Numbered from the stretch's first letter, positions 26,671 to 35,861 are shown. The stretch is 64,000 bases of DNA from GCA-2715965 sp047608975 (GCA_047608975.1 JBLFYM010000005.1:1-64000); one strand, 5' to 3'. Notes: a model not told the origin generated them from the sequence alone. Program-made: numbers and translations.

Positions 26671-26699
26671 TTGCGTCCCACGTCGGCTCCCGTTAATAC
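26671..26699 (+). promoter_or_regulatory. Promoter of the ABC ATPase gene, predicted leaderless
   Basis: TTGCGT at 26671-26676, 17-bp spacer, TAATAC at 26694-26699. Only 8 nt separate the -10 from the ATG at 26708, so the expected transcription start is at or within 2 nt of the start codon. Clearest example in the window. Confidence 0.65.
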
Positions 26700-26707
26700 A
26701 TCCGGCG

Positions 26708-27664
26708 ATGTCCGACGTCCCCGACAATTCCGGTCCCAGCGCGAACGGGCTGGCGGTGTGCCTGCGTGATGTCACGAAGTCTTTTGGCAAGCACGAGGCG
26801 GTGAAGGACCTCTCACTCGAGGTGCCGCGTGGTTCCATCTACGGGTTTATCGGACCCAACGGTTCGGGCAAGACGACGACGATCCGGATGATTCTCCACA
26901 TCTTTCATCCGGACGAGGGTGAGGTTGAAGTGCTGGGCCAACGCACGACGCGCGCGTCCAATGACCGGGTGGGTTATCTGCCCGAGGAACGGGGGCTCTA
27001 CCGCAAACAGAAGGTACACCGCGTGCTGGAGTATTTGGGCGCGCTCAAGGGCATGTCCCGCCGGGATGCAAAAGCAGCGATCAAAGTCTGGCTGGAACGG
27101 ATGGGGTTGAGCGAGTGGGCGAACAAGAAGGTCGAGGCGCTATCGAAGGGGATGGCGCAGAAAATTCAGTTTATCTCCTCCGTGATGGCAAATCCTGAAC
27201 TGTTGATTCTGGACGAACCGTTTTCGGGTCTGGATCCGGTGAATCTGGAGGTGATTCGGGAGGCGATTCTTGAGCTCCGCCAGCAGGGCACGACGATCAT
27301 CTTTTCAACGCACGACATGGCCATGGCGGAGAAGATGTGCGACTCGATTTTCATGATTTACAAGGGGCGCAAGGTTCTGGACGGTACGCTGGAGGCGATT
27401 CAATCAGCGCACGGTGCGGACCGCTATCGTTTGGGCGCGACTGGCGATCTTGGTTTTTTGCAGGAGTTGGATGGCGTGTCCGATCTCTGTGAAATCGACG
27501 GTTTTCAGGAGCTTCACTACACCGGCGGCGCGCAGGCCCTGCTGAAGGCCACGATTGCCCGGGCCGAGGTGACTCACTTCGAGATCGCCAAACCCTCCCT
27601 GCACGACATCTTCGTGCGCATCGCAAGTCCCGAAACCGAGGAAGTATCCCATGGAAAAGATTAA
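26708..27664 (+). CDS. ABC transporter ATP-binding protein (NatA-like)
   Basis: 318 residues. Walker A GPNGSGKTT at 49-57, signature region LSKGMAQKIQF (Gly-Gly-Gln replaced by Lys-Gly-Met, as in NatA-type proteins), Walker B LLILDEPFSGLDP and the switch STHDMAMAEKMC. The C-terminal domain resembles that of Na+ exporter/EcsA-like ATPases. Its last 14 nt overlap the permease gene, so the two subunits are coupled. Confidence 0.9.
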   Translation: MSDVPDNSGPSANGLAVCLRDVTKSFGKHEAVKDLSLEVPRGSIYGFIGPNGSGKTTTIRMILHIFHPDEGEVEVLGQRTTRASNDRVGYLPEERGLYRKQKVHRVLEYLGALKGMSRRDAKAAIKVWLERMGLSEWANKKVEALSKGMAQKIQFISSVMANPELLILDEPFSGLDPVNLEVIREAILELRQQGTTIIFSTHDMAMAEKMCDSIFMIYKGRKVLDGTLEAIQSAHGADRYRLGATGDLGFLQELDGVSDLCEIDGFQELHYTGGAQALLKATIARAEVTHFEIAKPSLHDIFVRIASPETEEVSHGKD

Positions 27665-28967
27665 ACGCGTTGCGGTGGCCGAATACCTGAATGCCGTGCG
27701 CAGCAAGGCGTTCGTGCTGAGCGTGGTGATGGCCCCGCTCATCATGGCCTTCAGCATCGGAATTCAGATCATGGCGGAGAAGAAAGTCGACCGTTCACCG
27801 CGGAAATTTGCCGTGGTCGATCGCAGCGGGCAGCTCTTCGACTCCGTGGTGCGCGCCGCTGAAAACCGGAACAAGTCATTGGATGCGCCGATGGGAAAGA
27901 TCGGGAAAATCGTGGGACCCAAGGCTCCGTTCGTTCCCTCGTTGGTCGAGAGTGATGACGATCATGAAGCACTGATTCTGAACCTTTCCAGCCAGGTTCG
28001 CCGCAAGGAGATCTTCGCGTTTGTCGTGATCGGCAAGGACGTGATGCTTACCGAAGGAAAGGGAGAGCGAGGGATTCGCTACTTTTCACAAACGCCGACC
28101 TATCGCGAGCTGCCGTCCTGGATAGAACGCACGCTAAACACTGAGGTGCGGCGCGGGCGAATCAATGAGGCGGGTCTCGATGCGGCGCAGATCAACCGGC
28201 TGAGTCGGCAGGTGCAGATGGAGAAGTTGGGGCTCTCCAAGAAGAGCAGCACGGGCAAGGTGGAAAAGGCCAGGAAGGACAATCAAATTGCGAACCTGCT
28301 GGTTCCGGTTGTGGCGATGGTAATGATGTTTGTGATTGTGATGACCAGCGCGCCGATGCTGATGAACACGGTGTTGGAGGAGAAGATGAACAAGGTGTCC
28401 GAAGTCCTGATCGCCTCGGTCACGCCGTTTCAGCTGATGTTTGGCAAGCTCGTGGGATGTGTCCTGGTCGCCATGACGCTTTCGTTGCTGTACATCGGTT
28501 CACTGGCGGCGGCGCTGACGTATTTCGGCGTGCTGAGCCTGATTCCGATCCCGCTGATCATCTGGTTCTTCGTGTTTCAGATTCTAGCACTGTTCATCTT
28601 CGGGTCCATGTTCCTGGCGATAGGCTCGGCCTGTAACGAGATTAGGGACGCCCAAAGCCTGATGATGCCGGCGATGATGCTGGTGATGGTTCCGATGTTG
28701 ACCTGGATGCCGATTCTCAAAGCGCCGAACTCCCCGTTTTCGCAGACCATGTCTCTGATCCCGCCGTTCACGCCGATGCTGATGACGATGCGTCTGGCGT
28801 CACCGCCCGGGCCGGCGGTTTGGGAATTGGTTCTGGGTTTCGTGCTTACCGGACTCTTCATGTTCGCCTGCGTATGGGCGGCCGCGCGAATCTTCCGCAT
28901 CGGGCTGCTGGCGCAGGGCCAGTCGCCGAGTTTCGCGAAGTTGATCAGTTGGCTCTGGTCAAAGTAG
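27651..28967 (+). CDS. ABC transporter permease (NatB-like)
   Basis: 438 residues. First membrane helix at about 22-42, a large extracytoplasmic domain to about 205, then five membrane segments, with the ABC-2 block VLEEKMNKVSEVLIASVTPFQLM before the second. This is the layout of NatB, the membrane part of the NatAB sodium exporter. Substrate here is not proven; related permeases export drugs or peptides. Confidence 0.87.
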   Translation: MEKIKRVAVAEYLNAVRSKAFVLSVVMAPLIMAFSIGIQIMAEKKVDRSPRKFAVVDRSGQLFDSVVRAAENRNKSLDAPMGKIGKIVGPKAPFVPSLVESDDDHEALILNLSSQVRRKEIFAFVVIGKDVMLTEGKGERGIRYFSQTPTYRELPSWIERTLNTEVRRGRINEAGLDAAQINRLSRQVQMEKLGLSKKSSTGKVEKARKDNQIANLLVPVVAMVMMFVIVMTSAPMLMNTVLEEKMNKVSEVLIASVTPFQLMFGKLVGCVLVAMTLSLLYIGSLAAALTYFGVLSLIPIPLIIWFFVFQILALFIFGSMFLAIGSACNEIRDAQSLMMPAMMLVMVPMLTWMPILKAPNSPFSQTMSLIPPFTPMLMTMRLASPPGPAVWELVLGFVLTGLFMFACVWAAARIFRIGLLAQGQSPSFAKLISWLWSK

Positions 28968-29032
28968 CGGAAAATCGCTCTCGCGAAGGTATGTCAGGCA
29001 TTCCCGGAGGGCTTTTTGGGGTAAAGTGGGGC

Positions 29033-29061
29033 TTGGATTGCAGCAGGCGCTGACCTAAATT
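29033..29061 (+). promoter_or_regulatory. Promoter of the sugar transferase gene
   Basis: TTGGAT at 29033-29038, 17-bp spacer, TAAATT at 29056-29061. The -10 box overlaps an in-frame TTG at 29060, which rules that TTG out as a start and supports the ATG at 29087. Predicted leader about 18 nt. Confidence 0.6.
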
Positions 29062-29086
29062 GCCGTGTCCTTCGAAAAAAGCACAC

Positions 29087-30550
29087 ATGAACGCCAACGG
29101 CATACTTCGACAGCATTGGTTACACGTCGCAGTTCATTTCGTACTGGATGCCCTGATTTTCATCGCCGCGTTCATCGCCGGAACCCAGCTCGTTATTCCC
29201 AGTGATGATGTCCAGATGCGGCTGGTTTCCTACCTCCCGGGAATCCTTCTTGGGAGCATGGCGTTTTCGAGTCTGGTCTACATTTGTGGTCTTTATTCGC
29301 CCCTCAGCTACAAGCAGAAGGTCACGGCTCGGGCGGTAATTCTGGGAGGTTGCGTGACGCTGACGGCGCTGGTGATGTGGGCGCTCTTCTATGTGAACGC
29401 GTCCACGAAGATCGGTCGCGGGGTCATCGCCTGGTCGTTTCCGATCGCCTATTTCACCGTCCTGTTGCACCACGGCTTCCTTCTCCGGGCGCTTCGAGAT
29501 CACAAGGAGCGGGTTGCGGTCATCATGACCTGCACATTCGACGAACTGGAGGCACGCTTTTTCCAGTCGCTTGGTACGGAGAACATGGAGCTGGTGGGCC
29601 TGATTCACTACGACCAATACAAGCCGGTCGGCGAGATGCGCGTGCTGGGGAAGGTCAGCGATCTGCAGGTCATTGTGAAACGGGAGGGAATCCAGCGGGT
29701 TCTGTGCACCAACAAGAGCATCAGCGATCCGGCCATGTGCAAGGCCTTCTGCGAGCTGCGATATTCGGGTGTGCAGGTGATGCCGTTGGTAAGTCTGTTC
29801 GAGGAGGTTCATCAGTTGGTGCCGCTCGAACTGATCACGCCCGAGTGGTTGCTCACGGCGAGCGGCCAGCCGCACATGCTTTACATCAATAAGATCAAGC
29901 GCGGCTTTGATATTCTGATTTCACTCACTCTGCTGGTGCTGACGGCTCCGGTGGTTGCCCTGGCAATGTTGTTAGTCAAGCTCACCTCCCGTGGTCCGAT
30001 CATTTATCGTCAGGTCCGCGCTGGCCGCTTCGCTCAACCGTTCAACGTAATCAAGATACGTTCGATGCGCATGGACGCCGAGAAGCATGGAGCCGTGTGG
30101 TCGGTGCAGGGCAAGGATCCGCGGACCACCTCGATTGGAAATATTATCCGGAAGTACCGCATTGATGAGTTGCCTCAGCTGATCAACATCCTCAAGGGTG
30201 AGATGTCGTTTGTCGGACCGCGCCCCGAACGTCCGGTTTTTGTGGAAGAGCTGGCCCAGCAGGTGCCGTTCTATCAGGAACGCCTCATGGTGCAGCCCGG
30301 CCTGACCGGCTGGGCGCAGGTGAACTATCCCTACGGTTCTTCCGTGGAAGATGCGAAATGGAAGCTGGAGTATGACCTCTACTACATGAAGCACATGAGT
30401 CTCTTCCTCGACCTGTTCATTATCTTGGACACGGTGCGAATCGTGGTCCGCGGGGGGATGTCAGCGGAAGGTCGCGACAAGCTTCCGCGCTACGACGCCA
30501 TCTGGGTTTTCCGCGTGTTCAACAACAAGGATCAGGAACACTCTTCTTAG
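29087..30550 (+). CDS. Undecaprenyl-phosphate sugar phosphotransferase (exopolysaccharide initiation)
   Basis: 487 residues. Four N-terminal membrane segments, a cytosolic nucleotide-binding-like region, a fifth membrane segment (about 270-290), then the catalytic bacterial sugar transferase domain: KRGFDILIS, GPIIYRQVRAGR, IRKYRIDELPQLINIL, MSFVGPRPERP, LMVQPGLTGWAQVNY and KLEYDLYYMKH. This is the polyisoprenyl-phosphate hexose-1-phosphate transferase family (WbaP/WcaJ/ExoY-like), which transfers a sugar phosphate from a nucleotide sugar to undecaprenyl phosphate to start exopolysaccharide repeat units. No glycosyltransferase or Wzx/Wzy genes are adjacent, and the only export-protein relative in the window is a pseudogene. 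Confidence 0.92.
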   Translation: MNANGILRQHWLHVAVHFVLDALIFIAAFIAGTQLVIPSDDVQMRLVSYLPGILLGSMAFSSLVYICGLYSPLSYKQKVTARAVILGGCVTLTALVMWALFYVNASTKIGRGVIAWSFPIAYFTVLLHHGFLLRALRDHKERVAVIMTCTFDELEARFFQSLGTENMELVGLIHYDQYKPVGEMRVLGKVSDLQVIVKREGIQRVLCTNKSISDPAMCKAFCELRYSGVQVMPLVSLFEEVHQLVPLELITPEWLLTASGQPHMLYINKIKRGFDILISLTLLVLTAPVVALAMLLVKLTSRGPIIYRQVRAGRFAQPFNVIKIRSMRMDAEKHGAVWSVQGKDPRTTSIGNIIRKYRIDELPQLINILKGEMSFVGPRPERPVFVEELAQQVPFYQERLMVQPGLTGWAQVNYPYGSSVEDAKWKLEYDLYYMKHMSLFLDLFIILDTVRIVVRGGMSAEGRDKLPRYDAIWVFRVFNNKDQEHSS

Positions 30551-30602
30551 TCGGTTGTCAGATTTTGTGCGGTGACGCCTCAACGCCCACCTAAAAACAC
30601 CC

Positions 30603-31376
30603 ATGCTCAGCCGGCGCGACTTTATTGCCAAAACCACTTCTGCGACCGCTGTTGGTGCCATCCCGTGGGCATCCCGCGCTGAGAATAGTAGCGACGAAAC
30701 CGGCTACAACTACCGCCAGCTCAGGCTGCCGAATGGCAGCCGCCTCGTTTTTCTGGGCGACTCGATCACTGATATGAAGTGGGGCCGCAACGAGCGGGAT
30801 CGAAATCATTACCTCGGTCACAGTTACGTCTATCTGATTGCCTCACGCCTCGGGACCGATCTGCCCGAAGCCAAATTGGAATTCTTCAATCGCGGCATCA
30901 GCGGCAACAAAGTGGGTGATCTTAAAAAGCGTTGGCAGAAGGACGCCGTCGACATGCAACCGGATCTGCTGAGCATTCTCATCGGCGTGAATGATATCAG
31001 CAAAGGGCGCGGCAAACCGGTTGCGCTGGAACAATGGGAGGCGGATTACCGCCACATTCTTGATCAGAGCACGAAGGCGAACGACAACCTGCGCCTCGTC
31101 TTGCTCGACCCTTTCGTGCTGCGTTGCGGACGCCTGAAAGCGGACGCGCCGTGGAAAGAATGGCGCGGGGAATGTGACAAGATGCGTCAGATCGTTGCGA
31201 ACCTGGCTAGAGACTATCGCGCCGTTCACGTGAAGACGCAGGACGTCTTCGATCAGGCTGCTGAAAAAGTCAGTCCAGAGCATTGGATCTGGGATGGTGT
31301 TCATCCCTTACCGCAAGGCCACGAGTTGATCGCCCGTGAATGGCTCCGGCAGGTCAGCGCTCGTTGGCATGGTTGA
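30603..31376 (+). CDS. Secreted SGNH/GDSL hydrolase with Tat-type signal
   Basis: 257 residues. The N-terminus LSRRDFIAKTTSATAVGA is a twin-arginine signal (SRRDFI). Catalytic block I is LGDSITD with nucleophile S54; block II Gly, block III GVNDISKG, and block V DGVHPLPQGH (Asp and His) are all present. Such enzymes deacylate acetylated polysaccharides or esters outside the cytoplasm. Lies 52 nt after the sugar transferase, and a sulfatase follows on the same strand after a hairpin. Confidence 0.88.
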   Translation: MLSRRDFIAKTTSATAVGAIPWASRAENSSDETGYNYRQLRLPNGSRLVFLGDSITDMKWGRNERDRNHYLGHSYVYLIASRLGTDLPEAKLEFFNRGISGNKVGDLKKRWQKDAVDMQPDLLSILIGVNDISKGRGKPVALEQWEADYRHILDQSTKANDNLRLVLLDPFVLRCGRLKADAPWKEWRGECDKMRQIVANLARDYRAVHVKTQDVFDQAAEKVSPEHWIWDGVHPLPQGHELIAREWLRQVSARWHG

Positions 31377-31386
31377 GATCGCTCGG

Positions 31387-31405
31387 ATCTCAATCGGATT
31401 GAGAT
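31387..31405 (+). terminator. Hairpin after GDSL hydrolase gene
   Basis: Perfect 8-bp stem ATCTCAAT / ATTGAGAT with a CGG loop, 11 nt after the stop codon, followed by TTGGGG. Lacks a full T-tract, so termination strength is uncertain. It also lies directly upstream of the next promoter. Confidence 0.4.
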
Positions 31406-31432
31406 TTGGGGATTCCTAGGCACAATCCGGCC

Positions 31433-33235
31433 ATGCTCCGCATCTTACTGCTCTCACTCTTCGTTGTGACATTCGCGAGCGCTGCCGCCGCGAAACCGAA
31501 TATCCTCTTTGTGCTCATCGACGACATGGGTGCGCGCGATCTGGGGTGCTACGGCAGCAAGTTTTACCGGACGCCGAACATCGATCGGCTGGCGCAGCAG
31601 GGTATGAAGTTCACCCACGGATACGCGGCCTGCTCCGTCTGCTCACCGTCCCGGGCCGCGATCATGACGGGAAAATTTCCGGCACGTCTTCATCTGACGG
31701 ACTGGCTGCCCGGACGCACCGACCGTCCGGATCAGCCACTGGCACGACCGGTGATTCGTCAACAATTGCCATTGGAGGAGACAACCCTTGCGGAAGCGCT
31801 GAAAGAGGAGGGATACACGACGGGACACATCGGGAAGTGGCATCTGGGGGACAAAGGCTTTCTGCCGGAGGATCAAGGCTTTGACGTGAACATTGCCGGC
31901 ACAAAGTGGGGGTATCCGTTTGGCTGGTTTCCTCCCTATGAACGCAAACTGCGAAACGGCGACACGCTTAAGATTCCTGATTTGGATAACGTTGCGGAAG
32001 GAACCTATCTGACTGACGCGCTGAACGATGCCGCCGTGAGGTTCATTGAGTACAATCATGACAAACCCTTCTTCCTCCACCTTTCGCACTACACCGTCCA
32101 TATCCCACTCGATGCCCCCAAGGACCTGATCGCGAGGTATCCGACTCTGACCGATCAGCGGGGCAAACAGACCAACGCGGTTTATGCGGCGATGATCGAA
32201 TCGCTGGATACCGGGTTGGGTCGGGTGTTTGCGAAGCTTGAGGAAATGAAGATCGCCGACAATACGATCGTGGTTTTCACTTCGGACAACGGCGGGCTCT
32301 GCACCTTGGAAGGTCGGAATACTCCGGCGACCTACAATGCTCCATTTCGGGAGGGCAAAGGGTTCATCTACGAGGGCGGATTACGAGTGCCATACATCGT
32401 GAAATGGCCGGGTAAAACCAAGAGCGGAAGTGTGAGCGAGGTGCCGGTCTGCGGAATCGATTTCTTTCCCACGTTGCTAAAGGCGGCCGGGGTCAAGAGT
32501 TCTGCAAAAGTGGATGGCACGGATCTGACCCCTGTGCTGGACGGCTCGAAGAAGGGCCTGAATCGGCGGCTTTACTGGCACTACCCGCATTACAGCAATC
32601 AGGGCGGCAAACCGGCCGGTGCGTTGCGACAGGGAAAGTGGAAGCTGATTCAGAACTACGAGGATGGCCGGCTCGAACTCTACGATGTCTCGAAGGGGCG
32701 CGAGGGGCGCAACGTAGTTGGGAGCGAAGCCGTCGTCGCCCGTTCGATGATGAATGCTTTGGAGGCGATGCATCGGGAAACCGGAGCGCAGATGATGTTG
32801 CCATACGAAGATTACCTGCCGAATGCGCAGCAGAACAACGGGCCGATTCTCCTCGCCGCCAGAACGGCAAATATTCATGGAACAATGCTCCGCTACGAAC
32901 CCATGCCGCACAAAAACACCGTGGGTTATTGGGTGAACGAATCAGATCGCGTGAGCTGGAACTTCACCATCCAACGCCCCGGCACCTACGAGGTGATCGC
33001 CACGCAAGGATGCGGCCCGGGGCAGGGCGGCAGTCAGGTGGAGTTCGCGGTGGGCGATGAGAAGCTGATGATGACAGTGGAGGACACCGGGCACTTTCAA
33101 AACTTCGTCGAACGAAACATCGGTCGCATCAAACTGAAGACTGCGGGACGTCACACCTTGATGGTTTCGCCACGTAAGAAGGCCAAGAATGCGGTGATGG
33201 ATCTGCGGCGCGTGCTCATGCGGCCGGTGAAGTGA
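31433..33235 (+). CDS. Secreted sulfatase with C-terminal beta domain
   Basis: 600 residues. ATG at 31433 begins a signal peptide (hydrophobic residues 2-16, cleavage after ASAAAA). Metal-binding D30-D31, maturation motif CSPSR at C70 with AAIMTGK, GKWHLG and GLRVPYIVKWPG blocks identify a type I formylglycine sulfatase. The last 130 residues (from about 480) form a beta-rich domain with YWVNESDRVSW and GTYEVIATQG, similar in role to sugar-binding modules. TAGGCA lies 10 nt before the ATG. Expected to remove sulfate from polysaccharides extracellularly. Confidence 0.92.
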   Translation: MLRILLLSLFVVTFASAAAAKPNILFVLIDDMGARDLGCYGSKFYRTPNIDRLAQQGMKFTHGYAACSVCSPSRAAIMTGKFPARLHLTDWLPGRTDRPDQPLARPVIRQQLPLEETTLAEALKEEGYTTGHIGKWHLGDKGFLPEDQGFDVNIAGTKWGYPFGWFPPYERKLRNGDTLKIPDLDNVAEGTYLTDALNDAAVRFIEYNHDKPFFLHLSHYTVHIPLDAPKDLIARYPTLTDQRGKQTNAVYAAMIESLDTGLGRVFAKLEEMKIADNTIVVFTSDNGGLCTLEGRNTPATYNAPFREGKGFIYEGGLRVPYIVKWPGKTKSGSVSEVPVCGIDFFPTLLKAAGVKSSAKVDGTDLTPVLDGSKKGLNRRLYWHYPHYSNQGGKPAGALRQGKWKLIQNYEDGRLELYDVSKGREGRNVVGSEAVVARSMMNALEAMHRETGAQMMLPYEDYLPNAQQNNGPILLAARTANIHGTMLRYEPMPHKNTVGYWVNESDRVSWNFTIQRPGTYEVIATQGCGPGQGGSQVEFAVGDEKLMMTVEDTGHFQNFVERNIGRIKLKTAGRHTLMVSPRKKAKNAVMDLRRVLMRPVK

Positions 33236-33247
33236 TCCCTCGGCTAA

Positions 33248-33411
33248 GGGCTCGTTACGAAATAAGAGCTACAGTTCTCAAACGGAACGGGACAAACGAA
33301 TGAAGAATGAGCCCATTCGCTTGCCCACATTCGTTTGTCATTGCCGTCCAACAGGTGTTCTGAACTCGATGATTGCGGGGAATACTGTTCACGGGTGTTT
33401 CGTTACAGCCC
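33248..33411. mobile_element. Putative MITE, IS5-like, 164 bp, with CTAA target duplication
   Basis: Left end GGGCTCGTTACGAAATA and right end (inverted) GGGCTGTAACGAAACA match at 14 of 16 positions allowing one gap. The element is flanked by CTAA at 33244-33247 and 33412-33415, which fits the 4-bp YTAR target typical of the IS5 group. Inside is a perfect 12-bp inverted repeat, GACAAACGAATG at 33291-33302 and CATTCGTTTGTC at 33328-33339. It encodes no protein. It sits between the convergent sulfatase and hscB genes, 12 nt after one stop and 10 nt from the other. Confidence 0.65.
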
Positions 33412-33421
33412 CTAAGCGTGC

Positions 33422-34015
33422 CTACATCGCCAAGCGGACGAAGCGATCGTTCAGTTGCCCACGCCAGCGTTCGTAGTAGCTGAGCAGGCGACAGATCTCT
33501 TCAACTTGGGTTTGCGCGCTCTGCCAGTTGGTTTGCCATGCCGGGTTGAGCTGTTGGAGTTTCTCATCCAATGCGGTGATCCGTTCGGAAAGCGATCCAA
33601 TCTGTTTCTGCACTGCATCGGTGCGTTCCAATCCCTGCTCGAAGAACTTCACCTTGATCAGGGGAGATTCAGCCGCGTCCTTTTCCGCGAGGAAGGAATC
33701 CGTTTCTTTGCAAAGCGCCCCAATCTCGAAGAACAGATCCATCAACTCGGCGGGCGGTTGCTGGATATCTCTGAAGGCTTCGCCGGTCTGGAGTTCGAGC
33801 AGGTGACGCAGCCGGGATTTGGAATCAGAGAGGCAGCTGTGTGCGGCATTCAGCTCGGTGTAGAGAGCCTGAGCCCGGGCCTTTTCTTCGGCTCCAGCGT
33901 CATGACAGCGATCCGGGTGGACCTCGGATGAGGCCTTGAGGAACTTGTCCTTGAGCGCCTTGGTGTCGAGCCACGGGAGACGTGGCTCATCCAGCAGGGC
34001 GAAGTAATCCTTCAT
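33422..34015 (-). CDS. hscB: Fe-S cluster co-chaperone HscB-like J-domain protein
   Basis: 197 residues from ATG at 34015. N-terminal J domain with HPD at 33-35 (SSEVHPDRCHD), then a helical C-terminal domain with the HscB pattern SRLRHLLEL and a three-helix bundle. HscB brings the scaffold IscU to the Hsp70 HscA. It is 10 nt downstream of an IscA-type gene; hscA and iscU are not in the window. An upstream extension of 18 codons is possible but would overlap the IscA gene, so I reject it. Confidence 0.83.
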   Translation of the reverse strand: MKDYFALLDEPRLPWLDTKALKDKFLKASSEVHPDRCHDAGAEEKARAQALYTELNAAHSCLSDSKSRLRHLLELQTGEAFRDIQQPPAELMDLFFEIGALCKETDSFLAEKDAAESPLIKVKFFEQGLERTDAVQKQIGSLSERITALDEKLQQLNPAWQTNWQSAQTQVEEICRLLSYYERWRGQLNDRFVRLAM

Positions 34016-34025
34016 GAACGGGAGT

Positions 34026-34424
34026 TCAGGCGGTGAAACTCTCACCGCAGGAACAGCTCGTGGCGGCATTAGGGTTGTGCACCTTGAAGCCGCCCTCGGT
34101 CAATGAATCCACGTAATCCAGCTCACTGCCGGTGACATAGAGCGCGCTTTTGGGATCCACGACGACTTTGACTCCGGCGCTCTCCACGAGAATGTCCCGA
34201 TGTTGCGGACAATCCTGCAGATCCATCTTGTATTGCAGTCCGGAGCAGCCACCGCCGATCACCGCCACGCGCAGGACGCCCTCAGGGCGGCCCTGTTTGC
34301 CGAGCAAGCCGGTGACCTTGCCGCCCGCGTTGTCGGTCAGCTTGATCAGGCGTTCGTCACCTACCCGAATTTTGGTTTCGCTCGGTGATTCTTTTGCGCC
34401 GTGTTTGGCCATCGATGCCATCAT
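34026..34424 (-). CDS. IscA/ErpA-type iron-sulfur cluster assembly protein
   Basis: 132 residues. The three cluster-binding cysteines are visible: C60 in GGGCSGLQYKM and C124/C126 in CSCGESF. The A-type carrier fold accepts Fe-S clusters and hands them to target apoproteins. First gene of a two-gene operon with hscB. A strong promoter lies only 10 nt before the ATG. Several in-frame ATGs (codons 1, 2 and 5) leave the exact start open by a few residues. Confidence 0.9.
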   Translation of the reverse strand: MMASMAKHGAKESPSETKIRVGDERLIKLTDNAGGKVTGLLGKQGRPEGVLRVAVIGGGCSGLQYKMDLQDCPQHRDILVESAGVKVVVDPKSALYVTGSELDYVDSLTEGGFKVHNPNAATSCSCGESFTA

Positions 34425-34434
34425 GAGCCGCGCA

Positions 34435-34462
34435 AGCTAATTGCCGCGGGAGGTATCGTCAA
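34435..34462 (-). promoter_or_regulatory. Promoter of the iscA-type/hscB operon, predicted leaderless
   Basis: On the minus strand: TTGACG (34457-34462), 16-bp spacer, TTAGCT (34435-34440), then 10 nt to the ATG at 34424. It is divergent from the PQQ gene promoter about 70 bp away. Confidence 0.6.
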
Positions 34463-34533
34463 CTGAGATGGGTGGGGATTTGGACCTCAGGTGAGCCTCG
34501 ATCAGCTCAGCGGGGTGAAATCCCAGAAATCCA

Positions 34534-34561
34534 TTGCGAATTTCAGCGGCGTTCTTAGCAT
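34534..34561 (+). promoter_or_regulatory. Promoter of the PQQ-propeller gene, short leader
   Basis: TTGCGA at 34534-34539, 16-bp spacer, TAGCAT at 34556-34561, then 10 nt to the ATG at 34572. This placement also supports choosing the ATG over an in-frame GTG at 34491, which would lie upstream of the promoter. Confidence 0.55.
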
Positions 34562-34571
34562 CCGTCACTCA

Positions 34572-35861
34572 ATGGATTTGCGATTAAATTTCTGTTATCT
34601 GACCGTTGCCGCGCTGGCCTTCACATCTTCTGTTTCAGCGGATGATTGGACCCAGTACCGGGGTTCCAACCACGACGGGACCTCCGCTGAGAAACTGATT
34701 CAAAAGCAGTGGCCGTCACGCGGGCCCAAGGTGCTCTGGAAGACGGATAACTATCCGCTGGGATTTTCCAGCTTCACGGTGAAAGGAGATCGAGCCTTCA
34801 CCGTTTGTGGGCGGGACGGCAAGGAAGTCGCCGTGGCGATGAACGCCGATACCGGCCGCGAACTCTGGTCGCACGTTATGACCACGGCGGAGTACGGGCA
34901 TGATGGCGGCAATGCCGGGTCACGAACGAACAAGGGCGGGGATGGTCCGCGTTCCACCCCTTCGATTGACGATGGTCGTGTCTACGTGATGTCTGCCGAT
35001 CTGGTGCTCTACTGCCTCGACGAAAAGACCGGCGAACCCATCTGGCAACGCGATCTCATTCGGCAAAACCATGGTCGGAACATCAAGTGGGAGAATGCTG
35101 CTTCCCCACTGGTTGACGGAGATCTGGTGTTTGTTGCCGGTGGCGGAACAGGACAGGCGCTGCTGGCCCTCAACAAGGTGACCGGCAAAGTCGTGTGGGC
35201 CGGAGAAGACGATCTCATGACGCATTCGACGCCGGTGGTGACTGATCTGCTCGGCACCCGACAGGTCATCTTCTTCACCCAGACCGGATTGGTTTCCTGT
35301 GACTTGCAAGACGGCTCGGTGCTGTGGCGCTATGGATTCAAATTCGCCGTCTCGACCGCGATCACTCCGGTGGTTGGCGGAGAAATGGTCTATTGCTCGG
35401 CGGGTTACGGTGTGGGTAGCGCCGTGGTGCGGGTGCACAAAGAGAACGGAGCATTCGCGGCAACGGAACTTTGGCGCATCGTCGGACACAAGAACGTTGC
35501 CAACCACTGGAGCACTCCGGTTCATCACGAGGGATATCTTTACGGAATGTTCAGCTTCAAGAAATACGAGCGCGGCCCCTTGAAATGTGTACAGCTTTCG
35601 ACCGGCAAGGTGATGTGGGAGCAAGAAGGATTTGGCGCCGGCAATGCCATCATTGTCGATGGTCACGTCGCGGCACTGTCCGACAGTGGCCAACTCGTTC
35701 TGGTCGAGGCGAAGTCTGATTCGTACGAAGAGGTTGCCCGTGCGAAATTGCTCGAGGGCAAGTGTTGGACCACTCCGGTGATCAGCAACGGCCGCGTCTA
35801 CGTGCGCAGCACCAAGGAAGCCGCCTGCATCGATCTGTCCGGCAAGGTGGCCGCGCGCTGA
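34572..35861 (+). CDS. Secreted PQQ-like beta-propeller repeat protein
   Basis: 429 residues. Signal peptide at residues 1-23 (hydrophobic core YLTVAALAFTSS, cut near VSA). Then DDWTQYRGSNHDGTS, the hallmark opening of secreted outer-membrane assembly B-like/PQQ-like propellers in Planctomycetota and Verrucomicrobiota, and repeated blades with A-x-D/K-x-x-TG-x-x-x-W motifs, such as MNADTGRELWSH, LDEKTGEPIWQR and LNKVTGKVVWAG. Probably an eight-bladed propeller. Enzymatic PQQ binding is not demonstrated in this group. Convergent with the EEP gene, whose stop is 7 nt away. Confidence 0.87.
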   Translation: MDLRLNFCYLTVAALAFTSSVSADDWTQYRGSNHDGTSAEKLIQKQWPSRGPKVLWKTDNYPLGFSSFTVKGDRAFTVCGRDGKEVAVAMNADTGRELWSHVMTTAEYGHDGGNAGSRTNKGGDGPRSTPSIDDGRVYVMSADLVLYCLDEKTGEPIWQRDLIRQNHGRNIKWENAASPLVDGDLVFVAGGGTGQALLALNKVTGKVVWAGEDDLMTHSTPVVTDLLGTRQVIFFTQTGLVSCDLQDGSVLWRYGFKFAVSTAITPVVGGEMVYCSAGYGVGSAVVRVHKENGAFAATELWRIVGHKNVANHWSTPVHHEGYLYGMFSFKKYERGPLKCVQLSTGKVMWEQEGFGAGNAIIVDGHVAALSDSGQLVLVEAKSDSYEEVARAKLLEGKCWTTPVISNGRVYVRSTKEAACIDLSGKVAAR

